Part shown: positions 1-7,418 of the stretch, piece by piece
Layout of the letters: each line of letters begins with the position of its first letter
Numbering within the stretch: the first letter of the stretch is position 1
Source: AWTP1-13 sp035253505
Lineage (GTDB): Bacteria; Pseudomonadota; Alphaproteobacteria; Rhizobiales; Hyphomicrobiaceae
Direction: 5' to 3'
NCBI GenBank assembly: GCA_035253505.1
Contig: DATFCC010000160.1
Location: 1 to 33,869 of the forward strand
Length of the DNA stretch: 33,869 bases
The notes under the pieces: generated by a model
What the model was told of the DNA's origin: nothing
What the model saw: only the letters and a program-made list of their open reading frames with translations
The model's database searches: none
Program-made: the position numbers and the translations under genes

Positions 1-191
1 CGCACGGTAATGGCGGCCCACAGGCAGATCAGCCCGCAGCCGAAATAGATGCCAGCCAGAAAGCGGTGCACGTTGTCCAGACGCGGCGTCGTCTCGGGCT
101 GGCCCAGGTACATTTGCAGCGTGCCCCCGGACAGGGCGATGGCCGCAAACAGGAACAGGCACACCTGCACGACGCGCTGGCTCACAGGCAT
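1..191 (-). CDS. DUF4345-like small membrane protein (3' end cut by window edge)
   Basis: Only the first 63 residues are visible, because the gene runs off the left edge. The start is an ATG whose complement lies at 189-191. The visible part has a hydrophobic segment at about residues 9-20, then a polar stretch holding LDNVHRFLAG, then a second hydrophobic segment rich in Gly, Leu and Trp. This pattern resembles DUF4345 proteins, small four-helix membrane proteins of unknown function. It lies 34 bases after the sucC stop on the same strand, so it is probably cotranscribed with sucC. Finding it here is odd, since sucD is normally the gene after sucC. The family call rests on a short piece and is moderate; the existence of a coding region is more secure. 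Confidence 0.6.
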   Translation of the reverse strand, partial: MPVSQRVVQVCLFLFAAIALSGGTLQMYLGQPETTPRLDNVHRFLAGIYFGCGLICLWAAITV

Positions 192-225
192 GGGGCTGGC
201 CTCCGGTCGCGCGGCTTGGGCTCGA

Positions 226-1425
226 TCAAGCTGCCTTCTTCACCTCGTCGGTGATCTTCCTGGCGGCATCGGCGAGGTTGTCGGCGGGCACGATCTTGAG
301 GCCCGATTGGGCAAGGATCTGCTTGCCGAGATCGACGTTGGTGCCTTCCAGGCGCACCACCAGCGGCACGGTGATGGACATCTCCTTGGCCGCCGCCACC
401 ACGCCCTCGGCGATGATGTCGCAGCGCATGATGCCGCCGAAGATGTTGACCAGGATGCCCTTCACGTTCGGGTCCGACAGGATGATCTTGAAGGCCGCCG
501 CCACCTTCTCCTTGCTGGCGCCGCCGCCGACGTCGAGGAAGTTGGCGGGCTCCAGCCCATACAGCTTGATGATGTCCATGGTCGCCATGGCAAGGCCGGC
601 GCCGTTGACCATGCAGCCGATCTGCCCGTCGAGCTTCACGTAGTTGAGATCGTACTTGGAGGCCTCGACCTCGGCCGGGTCCTCCTCCTCGATGTCGCGC
701 AGCGCCTGCACGTCCTTGTGGCGGAAGAGGGCGTTGTCCTCGAAGTTGATCTTGGCATCGAGGCAGAGAAGCTTGCCGGCTTTCGTCACCACCAGCGGAT
801 TGATCTCGAGCAGGCTCATGTCCTTCTCGACGAAGGCCCCGTAGAGCTGGCCGATCAGCTTGACGCACTGGTCGATCTGATCGCCTTCGAGCTTCAAGGC
901 GGCGGCGATCTTGCGGCCATGAAAGGCCGCATAGCCGGAGGCCGGATCGATCGACAGGGTGACGATCTTGTCGGGCGTGTCGTGCGCCACCTTCTCGATG
1001 TCCATCCCGCCTTCCGTGGAGGCGATGAAGGAGATGCGCGAGGTGGCGCGGTCGACGAGAGCGGAGAGATAAAGCTCGCGGCCGATGTCGCACCCTTCCT
1101 CGATGAAGAGGCGCTTGACGGTGCGACCGGCTGGCCCCGTCTGTACCGTCACCAGTGTCTTGCCCAGCATCTGGGCTGCGAACGTCTTCACCTCGTCGGC
1201 CGACTTGGCGATGCGCACACCGCCTTTCTCGCCCGCGCCGGCCTCCTTGAACTTGCCCTTGCCGCGGCCACCGGCGTGGATCTGCGCCTTGACCACCCAC
1301 ACGGGGCCTGGCAGCTTCTGCGCCGCCGCGACGGCCTCCTCGACGGTGAAAGCGGGCGCCCCCTGGGCCAGCGGAACCCCGTATTGGCGCAGCAGCTCTT
1401 TGGCCTGGTACTCGTGAACGTTCAT
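226..1425 (-). CDS. sucC: Succinate-CoA ligase (ADP-forming) beta subunit
   Basis: SucC is the ATP-grasp subunit of succinyl-CoA synthetase, which converts succinyl-CoA and ADP (or GDP) to succinate, CoA and ATP in the TCA cycle. The protein opens with the hallmark MNVHEYQAKELL, has the nucleotide-binding HAGGRGKGKF near residue 50, the metal/phosphate-binding LLEINPLV near 207, the NGAGLAMAT segment and the C-terminal VNIFGGIMRCD loop near 330. At 399 residues it is of normal family length. An in-frame GTG two codons upstream (1431) is possible, but the ATG at 1425 matches the family start. It sits 29 bases after ridA in a minus-strand run with mdh. The alpha subunit gene sucD is not present downstream within the window. 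Confidence 0.97.
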   Translation of the reverse strand: MNVHEYQAKELLRQYGVPLAQGAPAFTVEEAVAAAQKLPGPVWVVKAQIHAGGRGKGKFKEAGAGEKGGVRIAKSADEVKTFAAQMLGKTLVTVQTGPAGRTVKRLFIEEGCDIGRELYLSALVDRATSRISFIASTEGGMDIEKVAHDTPDKIVTLSIDPASGYAAFHGRKIAAALKLEGDQIDQCVKLIGQLYGAFVEKDMSLLEINPLVVTKAGKLLCLDAKINFEDNALFRHKDVQALRDIEEEDPAEVEASKYDLNYVKLDGQIGCMVNGAGLAMATMDIIKLYGLEPANFLDVGGGASKEKVAAAFKIILSDPNVKGILVNIFGGIMRCDIIAEGVVAAAKEMSITVPLVVRLEGTNVDLGKQILAQSGLKIVPADNLADAARKITDEVKKAA

Positions 1426-1454
1426 GGGCACATCCGAAATGGCAGTGGGTTCAT

Positions 1455-1847
1455 TCAGGCGGCGCTGCGCGCGGCTATCATCTCGATTTCGACCTTTGCC
1501 CCCATGGGCAGGGCGGCAACCGCGATGGTGGAGCGGGCGGGATACGGCTCGGCGACGTGAGCCTTGTAGACCTCGTTGACGGCGGCGAAGTCGCCCATGC
1601 TGGTGAGGAAGATCGTGGTCTTGACCACGTGGGCGAACGTCAGGCCGGCAGCGGACAGGATCGTCTTCAGGTTTTCGAGCGACTGCTTGGTCTGGGCGGA
1701 AATGTCACCCTCGACCAGCTTGCCGGTGGCGGAGTCGAGCGGGATCTGGCCGGATACGAAGACCAGGTCCCCGATTTCCACGGCCGCGGAATAGGGGCCG
1801 ATCGCCTTTGCCTTGGGCGAGGTGATGGCTTTCTTGGACACTTTCAC
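1455..1847 (-). CDS. ridA: RidA family reactive enamine/imine deaminase
   Basis: RidA (YjgF/YER057c/UK114) proteins hydrolyse reactive 2-aminoacrylate and related enamines made by PLP enzymes, protecting PLP-dependent enzymes in the cytoplasm. The 130-residue protein has GPYSAAVEIGDLVFVSGQIP near the N-terminus, YPARST with Arg105, the substrate carboxylate anchor, and VEIEMIA with Glu120. Both positions match the E. coli archetype. The start is a GTG with an AGGGG-type ribosome site about five bases upstream; no ATG fits. It lies between mdh and sucC, in the same direction, 147 bases after mdh and 29 before sucC. Placement inside a TCA-cycle operon is unusual. RidA versus a RidA paralogue cannot be settled here, but the key residues favour a true deaminase. 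Confidence 0.92.
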   Translation of the reverse strand: MKVSKKAITSPKAKAIGPYSAAVEIGDLVFVSGQIPLDSATGKLVEGDISAQTKQSLENLKTILSAAGLTFAHVVKTTIFLTSMGDFAAVNEVYKAHVAEPYPARSTIAVAALPMGAKVEIEMIAARSAA

Positions 1848-1882
1848 CGATCCCCTCTTTGCTGCACCGCCCCAACCTCGTC

Positions 1883-1970
1883 ATGGCCGGGCTTGTCCCG
1901 GCCATCCAGCGGTCCGCATGCTCTCCATTGGAGTTGCGCCGGAGCCTGGATCCTCGGCGCAAGGCCGAGG
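1883..1970. repeat. REP-like double palindrome between mdh and ridA
   Basis: Two short hairpins lie in the 147-base gap. The first has perfect 9-base arms ATGGCCGGG (1883-1891) and CCCGGCCAT (1897-1905) around a five-base loop. The second has perfect 7-base arms CCTCGGC (1952-1958) and GCCGAGG (1964-1970), also around five bases. The pair resembles the dispersed 'GGCCGGGCTTGTCCCGGCC ... CCTCGG' type intergenic repeats of Rhizobiales-like genomes (recalled, not searched). It could attenuate or process the mdh-ridA-sucC transcript. There is no U-run, so it is not a standard terminator. Confidence 0.7.
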
Positions 1971-1994
1971 TGGCATCATTCAAACCTTGAAACC

Positions 1995-2960
1995 TCAACC
2001 GGCCAGATGCGGCGCGATCTTGGTGCAGGCGTCGACCAGCCCCTTAACCGACTCTACCGATTTCTGGAACATGGCGCGCTCGGCAGCATTGAGCTCGATC
2101 TCGACGATGCGCTCGACGCCGTTGGCGCCGATCACGATCGGCACGCCCACATACATGCCCTTCACGCCGTACTCGCCGTTGAGGTAGGCGGCGCAGGGCA
2201 GTACGCGGCGCTTGTCCTTGAGATAGCTCTCGGCCATCTGGATCGCCGAGGAGGCGGGCGCGTAGAAGGCCGAGCCGGTTTTCAGCAGGTTGACGATCTC
2301 GCCGCCGCCCTTGCGGGTGCGGTCGATGATGGCATCGAGACGCTCCTGCTTGATCCAGCCCATCTTGACGAGGTCGGGCAGGGGAATGCCGCCGACCGTG
2401 GAGTAGCGGGCGATCGGCACCATGTCGTCGCCGTGGCCGCCCAGCACCAGCGCCGAGACGTCCTCGACCGAGACCTTCATCTCTTCGGCCAGGAAGGTGC
2501 GGAAACGGCCCGTGTCGAGCACGCCCGCCATGCCGATCACCTTGTTCTTGGGCAGGCCGCACGCCTTCTGCAGCGCCCACACCATGGCATCGAGCGGGTT
2601 GGTGATGACGATGACGAAGGCGTTGGGGGCGTACTTCTTGATGCCGGCGCCCGCCTGGTCCATCACCTTCAGGTTGATGCCGAGCAGGTCGTCGCGGCTC
2701 ATGCCGGGCTTCCTCGGCACGCCCGCCGTGATGATGATCACGTCGGCGCCTTCGATGTCGGCGTAGGCGTTGGTGGGCTTGATCGCGCTGTCGAAGCCTT
2801 CGACAGCGCCCGCTTGCGAGATGTCGAGGCCCTTGCCGCCGGGAATGCCCTCGACGATGTCGAACAGGACGACGTCGCCCAGCTCCTTGAGACCGATGAG
2901 ATGGGCAAGCGTACCGCCGATCATGCCTGCGCCGATCAGCGCGATCTTCTTACGCGCCAT
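1995..2960 (-). CDS. mdh: Malate dehydrogenase (LDH-like, NAD-dependent)
   Basis: It oxidises malate to oxaloacetate with NAD in the TCA cycle. The 321-residue protein begins MARKKIALIGAGMIGG, a Rossmann fold with Asp34 to bind the NAD ribose. It has the mobile loop GVPRKPGMSRDDLL (substrate arginines 83 and 89), ITNPLDAM near 120, the catalytic Asp149 and Arg152 in GVLDTGRFR, and the catalytic His176 in GGHGDD. This is the lactate-dehydrogenase-like MDH of alphaproteobacteria. The start is the ATG at 2960, because AGGGAA lies about nine bases upstream; a longer reading frame adds 22 residues with no family resemblance. It is the first gene of the minus-strand run mdh-ridA-sucC. Confidence 0.97.
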   Translation of the reverse strand: MARKKIALIGAGMIGGTLAHLIGLKELGDVVLFDIVEGIPGGKGLDISQAGAVEGFDSAIKPTNAYADIEGADVIIITAGVPRKPGMSRDDLLGINLKVMDQAGAGIKKYAPNAFVIVITNPLDAMVWALQKACGLPKNKVIGMAGVLDTGRFRTFLAEEMKVSVEDVSALVLGGHGDDMVPIARYSTVGGIPLPDLVKMGWIKQERLDAIIDRTRKGGGEIVNLLKTGSAFYAPASSAIQMAESYLKDKRRVLPCAAYLNGEYGVKGMYVGVPIVIGANGVERIVEIELNAAERAMFQKSVESVKGLVDACTKIAPHLAG

Positions 2961-3066
2961 GACTGAGCTTCCCTGGCTGACGTGGGTTGTGTCCCGTTGG
3001 TTAGCCTGAAACAGGGTGCCGTTCAAGCGAGTGCCTGTCGCGTCGGTGCGTATCCCTGAAAGCAGA

Positions 3067-3092
3067 CTGGCGCAGGCCTGACCCTGCGCCAG
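3067..3092 (-). terminator. Strong hairpin after the cyclase gene, terminator-like
   Basis: Perfect 10-base arms CTGGCGCAGG (3067-3076) and CCTGCGCCAG (3083-3092) flank a six-base loop, 28 bases past the stop of the cyclase-family gene. The T-run expected after it on the minus strand is weak, so it may be a poor intrinsic terminator or only a 3'-end stabiliser. Confidence 0.5.
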
Positions 3093-3120
3093 CGTGGAAT
3101 GCAGTCGGCTTATTGCTCCA

Positions 3121-4068
3121 TCACCGGATGGCGATGGGATTGATGATGGCTTGAACGGCGCCGGTAATGCGGGAAGGACCGAGCACGAACATGAATTCCC
3201 AAGCCTTGTCGGCGACCAGAGGCCCTGTATTCATGTTTTCTAGGATGTAGGTGCCGTTCCTTGGCAGCAGGATCTGGTGAATCTCGAACACCCCGACGCC
3301 TTTCTCGAAGGGGATGACTTCAAGGCCCCACTGGTCCGCGCCGACGGCGACCACCTCCTTGGAAACGAGATACTCGGCGCCTTCCTTGCCGAGCCCGGGC
3401 TCGCCGGCCATGAAAGCCTTGGCATCCCTGGCCGCCATGTCCTGCCAGCCCGTGTGCAGAAGGACAACGTCGCCCTTCTTGATCTGGATGCCTTGCTTTG
3501 CCAGCGCGTCGTCGATCTCCTTCTTGTTGAAAGCAGTACCGGCCGGCACCGGGTTCTGGCCGGTCACGGCGGTCATGTCGAGCACGATGCCGCGCGTGAC
3601 GAAGGGGGGCACCTTCTCGATGCCGAGCTTCTTGAGACCGTCGGCCTGGGCGAATTCCAAGCTCTTGTTGCAGTTGTAGTAGACGTGGTCGACGCCGATA
3701 TGGCCGAGGCCGTCCAGCTGCGAACCGATGCCGACCCAGCCGGCGATGATGTCGTCATTATATGTGGTCTTGGTGGGCCCAAGCCCGTTGCCGCCGACTT
3801 GCCCCGGCTGGACGATGGTGATGTTGAAGGCGCGTGGAGGATAGGCCGGGCTCTTCGAGTTCGTCTCGACGCCGAGTTGGTAGACCTTGCCTGTCTTGAC
3901 GAGCTTCGCCGCCTCCAGGGCCAGCTCCGGTGTCAGCAGATTGCCGGCTCCCTTCTCGTCTTCCGGCCCCCACTTCGACTTGCACCAGCTCTGCGCGTCC
4001 TGTGCCGCTGCTCCGGGCGCGAAGGCAATCATTGCGAGAAGACTGAAGCCAACGACACGACTCTGCAT
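3121..4068 (-). CDS. Cyclase family protein (kynurenine formamidase-like), exported
   Basis: This 315-residue protein belongs to the cyclase family (Pfam Cyclase, PF04199), metal-dependent hydrolases of amides or lactones such as kynurenine formamidase. Residues 1-22 form a signal peptide (basic start, hydrophobic core, AAAQ cleavage region), so the product is probably periplasmic. The metal-site segment reads GSQLDGLGH (about 115-123), the Q-x-D-x-x-x-H variant of the usual H-x-D-x-x-x-H. The ATG at 4068 is preferred: GAGGA lies about eight bases upstream and the signal peptide starts there. It is divergent from the SDR gene at 4341, with a 272-base shared upstream region. The substrate cannot be inferred. 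Confidence 0.85.
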   Translation of the reverse strand: MQSRVVGFSLLAMIAFAPGAAAQDAQSWCKSKWGPEDEKGAGNLLTPELALEAAKLVKTGKVYQLGVETNSKSPAYPPRAFNITIVQPGQVGGNGLGPTKTTYNDDIIAGWVGIGSQLDGLGHIGVDHVYYNCNKSLEFAQADGLKKLGIEKVPPFVTRGIVLDMTAVTGQNPVPAGTAFNKKEIDDALAKQGIQIKKGDVVLLHTGWQDMAARDAKAFMAGEPGLGKEGAEYLVSKEVVAVGADQWGLEVIPFEKGVGVFEIHQILLPRNGTYILENMNTGPLVADKAWEFMFVLGPSRITGAVQAIINPIAIR

Positions 4069-4340
4069 GGTGCGATCCTCCTGTTCTCTGTGAGCGTGCG
4101 CTCGCCATGCGCATGAGATTATTGCGCCGCCATCGGAAGGTCGCCCGCGATTGTGTTCCTCCGGTGAAGGGGAGCGCATTTCCCGCCAGCCGCGACGGAA
4201 TAACGTGCAACCGTGTCTGCCATGTCATAGGCCTTCCGTCAGCGCCCGGCACGGCAATGCGATATAGGACCTGTCGGAGCGCCGGAGGGCGCTATACGCT
4301 GGACCCAAACTACCAGCCAAGAATTGGGAGCAATGCGCGA

Positions 4341-5138
4341 ATGGACCTCGATCTCACCGGCAAGCTGGCCCTGGTCACGGGCTCGACACGCGGCATCGGG
4401 CTGGCGACCGCGATCGGCCTGGCGCGGATGGGCGCGGCCGTCATTGTCAACGGCCGGAGCGAGGCGGCCGTCGGCGAGGCGATAGGCAAGGTCAGGTCGG
4501 CCGCGCCCGCCGCGAAGGTCGAGGCTGCGGCCTGCGATCTCGGCACGGCCGCGGGTTGCGCTCAGGTCATCGCGCGCTTTCCGGTGGTCGACATCCTTGT
4601 CAATAACCTCGGCGTCTACGAGCCGAAACCCTTCTTCGACACGCCCGACGAGGACTGGGCGCGCATGTTCGAGGTGAACGTGATGAGCGGGGTTCGTCTC
4701 ACGCGCCACTACCTGAAGCGCATGCTGGACGAGAAGGCCTGGGGACGGGTGGTGTTCGTGTCGAGCGAGTCCGCCATCTTCGTGCCGAAGGAGATGGTGC
4801 ACTATGGCTTCTCCAAGGGCGCCCAACTGATCGTCGCCCGCGGTGCGGCGGAGATGACCAAGGGCACCAACATCACCGTCAACTCGGTACTGCCGGGGCC
4901 GACCTGGGTGGAGATGGCGCCGGTGCGCCTGGCGGCGCGCGCCAAGACCATGGGCACGACCGCCGACGAGCTTGCCGCGCGAACCTTCACGGAGCGGCGG
5001 CCGCAATCGCTGCTGCAGCGCTACGCAACGCCCGAGGAAGCGGCCAACCTCATCTGCTACGTCTGCTCGAAGGCGTCGAGCGCCACCAACGGCGCCGCCC
5101 TGCGCGCCGACGGCGGCATCGTCACCAACCCCTTCTGA
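4341..5138 (+). CDS. SDR family NAD(P)-dependent oxidoreductase
   Basis: This is a classical short-chain dehydrogenase of 265 residues. It has the cofactor motif TGSTRGIG at 13-20, NNLG at 88-91, a serine in the VSSES segment near 141 and the catalytic YGFSK (Tyr155, Lys159). The C-terminal LRADGGIV is typical of FabG-like and 3-oxoacyl-reductase-like SDRs. The ATG at 4341 follows GGGAG by nine bases; upstream in-frame codons give no family-like sequence. A basic residue (Arg) after the second beta strand in VNGRSE suggests an NADP(H) preference, which is inference. It is transcribed divergently from the exported cyclase gene. The substrate is unknown. Confidence 0.9.
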   Translation: MDLDLTGKLALVTGSTRGIGLATAIGLARMGAAVIVNGRSEAAVGEAIGKVRSAAPAAKVEAAACDLGTAAGCAQVIARFPVVDILVNNLGVYEPKPFFDTPDEDWARMFEVNVMSGVRLTRHYLKRMLDEKAWGRVVFVSSESAIFVPKEMVHYGFSKGAQLIVARGAAEMTKGTNITVNSVLPGPTWVEMAPVRLAARAKTMGTTADELAARTFTERRPQSLLQRYATPEEAANLICYVCSKASSATNGAALRADGGIVTNPF

Positions 5139-5262
5139 GCCGGGCAGTACGAGGAGCCGATGTCGCCTCCAGTTCCGTCACCGCGTGCTGCAGGCCGCCG
5201 CGGGGCTGCGCAAGCGGCTCCCCGTCGCCGGGTAGGTGGTCTGCCCGCTTGAATTGCCCGCG

Positions 5263-6459
5263 TCAGATCGGGGCCGTCAGCGCGTCGTACTCGAACAGCC
5301 AGTCGTAGAGCGTGCGGCCGCGATCGGGCGGGTACTCGCGTGTCATGTAGCGGGGCGCCTCGACCGGGTCGGCCAGCACGGCGTTGTGGAACCGCTGCGT
5401 GTTGGCGGCAGACCCGAGCACGACCCGCGTGGTGCGTTCCAGGCGCAGGCTTTCGTAGCGCTGCAATGCGGCCGGTATGTCATCGCCTTGGGCCTCGAGG
5501 CAGCGGGCGAGGATCACGCCGTCCTCCATGGCCATGATGGCGCCCTGCGCCATGAACGGCAGCGTCGGATGGCAGGCGTCGCCGAGCAGGGTGGCGCGGC
5601 CACGGCTCCATGCTGTCATCGGCGCGCGGCCGATGAGTGCCCATTTGTAGGCAGCGTCGAGGCTGTCGATGATGGCGTGCACGAGCGGGTGCCAGCCGGC
5701 GAAGTCGGTCGCACATTCCTCTTTCGATCCCTGCTCCATCCATGCTTCGCCGAACCAATCGTTGCGCTCGACGACACCGACGAAATTGAGCAGCGAGCCG
5801 CCGCGCAGCGGATAGGTGACGACGTGCCCGCCCGGCCCATGCCAGTTGGCACCGACGGGGCGGCGCAGCTCCGCCGGCAGCCGTTCGATGGGAACGACTC
5901 CGCGCCAGGCCATCAACCCGGTGAATCGAGGCCTGGCGGCGTCGAAGAGGTGAGCCCGCATCCGGGAGTGCACGCCATCGGCGCCGATGACGACATTCCC
6001 TTCGACCTCCCGCCCGTCAGCGAGCTGCAGAGCGATCGTCCTTTCGCGCTCCCTGCAGGCGACCGCGCGGGAGGAGAGGTGCACGGAGCCGGGACTGGCA
6101 GCCTCCACGGCTTCGCGCAGCACGCGATGGAAGTCGCCGCGATGCACCATCCAGTAGGGTGCGCCGAACCTCTCACGGCAATCGCGGCCGAGGTCGAACA
6201 GGTTCCAGGTCTCGCCTGTGTTCCAGAGCCGGACTTCCTTGCCCGCCGGCTCTGCCACCACCCGGCGCATGGCCTCGCCGAGGCCGAGCCCGATCAGAAT
6301 GCGCGATCCGTTGGGCCCGAGCTGAATGCCGGCACCGAGCTCATGCAACTCAGCGGCCTGCTCGAAGATCGCCACCTCGAAGCCGCGCTGCAGCAGGGCC
6401 AAGGCAGCCGTCAGCCCGCCGATGCCGGCGCCGGCAATCAGGATGCGAGGTTGCGGCAC
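5263..6459 (-). CDS. FAD-dependent monooxygenase, salicylate/3-hydroxybenzoate hydroxylase type
   Basis: This is a group A flavoprotein monooxygenase of about 398 residues. The start is read as a GTG at 6459, just before PQPRILIAGAGIGG, with a GGGGA stretch upstream; in-frame ATGs further upstream lie inside the REP-like element at 6475-6543 and are unlikely. The dinucleotide-binding GAGIGG spans residues 10-15, the DG motif appears as VIGADGVHSRMR, and the FAD-ribityl GD motif as LLGDACHPTLPFMAQGA. The architecture matches salicylate 1-hydroxylase, 3-hydroxybenzoate 6-hydroxylase and 6-hydroxynicotinate 3-monooxygenase relatives, which hydroxylate aromatic rings with NAD(P)H and O2. No ring-cleavage dioxygenase is nearby, so the substrate stays open. 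The next gene upstream on the same strand is a glutathione transferase. Confidence 0.88.
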   Translation of the reverse strand: MPQPRILIAGAGIGGLTAALALLQRGFEVAIFEQAAELHELGAGIQLGPNGSRILIGLGLGEAMRRVVAEPAGKEVRLWNTGETWNLFDLGRDCRERFGAPYWMVHRGDFHRVLREAVEAASPGSVHLSSRAVACRERERTIALQLADGREVEGNVVIGADGVHSRMRAHLFDAARPRFTGLMAWRGVVPIERLPAELRRPVGANWHGPGGHVVTYPLRGGSLLNFVGVVERNDWFGEAWMEQGSKEECATDFAGWHPLVHAIIDSLDAAYKWALIGRAPMTAWSRGRATLLGDACHPTLPFMAQGAIMAMEDGVILARCLEAQGDDIPAALQRYESLRLERTTRVVLGSAANTQRFHNAVLADPVEAPRYMTREYPPDRGRTLYDWLFEYDALTAPI

Positions 6460-6474
6460 GCTCGGTCCCCGCAG

Positions 6475-6543
6475 GGTGCAATAGCGAAGCCGCATTGCAC
6501 CGTTGGATGGCTGCATAGGCGCAATGCGCTTCGCTATTGCGCC
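6475..6543. repeat. Inverted REP doublet (REPIN-like)
   Basis: Two related palindromes face each other. Unit 1 has arms GGTGCAAT (6475-6482) and ATTGCACC (6494-6501). Unit 2 has arms GGCGCAAT (6518-6525) and ATTGCGCC (6536-6543), with an inner GCG-CTT-CGC stem and one bulged T. The whole element is an imperfect inverted repeat: the ATAGCGAAGC of unit 1 is mirrored by GCTTCGCTAT in unit 2 with one gap. This is the architecture of a REP doublet. It lies between the glutathione transferase stop and the monooxygenase start. Confidence 0.8.
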
Positions 6544-6551
6544 GGACGATC

Positions 6552-7205
6552 CTACGCCGGTTCCTTCTCGCGCGTGGCCATCATCGACTTGTAGGCAGGT
6601 CGCGACTGGCAAGCGGCGAGCCAGGCCTTGACGCGCGGCGCAGCCTCGAACAGCTCCGGTGCCGGCATGGCATAGCGGAACACCTCTGCCGTGTTGATAT
6701 CGGCGACCGTGAAGCGCCCGCCGACCATGTAGCCGGTCGCGGCAAGCGTCTTATCGAGCACCGCGAAGGGCCCCCGCAGGGCGTCGATGGCCGCGGCGGC
6801 GATCTTGGGATCGCGCTCCTCCGGCTTGTTGGCGGCGCGGTGATAGAGCACCTGGATCGAGTGCGGCTCGACCTCGATGGCGGCCCACAACGCCCACATC
6901 GACATCTGCCCTTCCTCGGCCAGGTCTGCGGGCGCGAGCGGACCGCCGTGCTTCCTGGCGAGATAGAGGTTGATGGCCAGGGACTCGTTGAGAACCAGTC
7001 CGTCATCGTCGATGGCGGGGATGTGCCCGTTCGGGTTGACCTTCAGGAACTCCGGGCTCTTGGTGTGCAGTGTCTTCTCGGCGGCCTCCGGCGTCAGCCG
7101 GTAGAGCTGCATTACCGGGACGTGCTTGAACGGGATGCCGAGCTCGTTGGCAAGCCAGATGTTGCGCGATGCGCGCGAGCGGTAGACGCCGTAGATGGTC
7201 AGCAT
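6552..7205 (-). CDS. Glutathione S-transferase family protein
   Basis: This cytosolic glutathione transferase of 217 residues has an N-terminal thioredoxin-like domain, with YGVYRSRASRNIW near residue 4 as the GSH-activating loop, the cis-proline motif NGHIPAIDDDG near 58-68, and the LNESLAINLYLA (Glu-Ser) GSH-binding segment. A helical C-terminal domain with GGRFTVADINTAEV follows. The ATG at 7205 has GGGGAG about nine bases upstream. It lies between an SDR and a flavin monooxygenase on the same strand, fitting a catabolic or detoxification role, but the substrate and class are not assignable; it lacks a clear zeta-class (maleylpyruvate isomerase) signature. Confidence 0.9.
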   Translation of the reverse strand: MLTIYGVYRSRASRNIWLANELGIPFKHVPVMQLYRLTPEAAEKTLHTKSPEFLKVNPNGHIPAIDDDGLVLNESLAINLYLARKHGGPLAPADLAEEGQMSMWALWAAIEVEPHSIQVLYHRAANKPEERDPKIAAAAIDALRGPFAVLDKTLAATGYMVGGRFTVADINTAEVFRYAMPAPELFEAAPRVKAWLAACQSRPAYKSMMATREKEPA

Positions 7206-7418
7206 GGTGCTTGTCTCCCCGGGGGCCCAGTTCTCCGGGTTTCGCACGCCTCCGCTGCCGTAGGGAAGGGGCAAATGCCGCCGCCATGGCACAGAGGACA
7301 CGAGGGCCAAGGCTGTCCTTACGATCAGCCGCAAGATCTACTCGTCCCGGTGCCTGCGCGGGTGGCTTATGTGCAAACTGGCCGCGCTCGATTTCGAGGA
7401 GGAGGTCGTATCGACCGT

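Noticed and set aside
49..1560. Long plus-strand reading frame of about 500 codons across sucC
   Set aside because: It is antisense to sucC, has Asp/His/Leu/Val-rich composition typical of antisense frames in high-GC DNA, and shows no family motif.
1883..1905. Intrinsic terminator between mdh and ridA
   Set aside because: The stem lacks a T-run in either direction and fits a dispersed palindromic repeat better.
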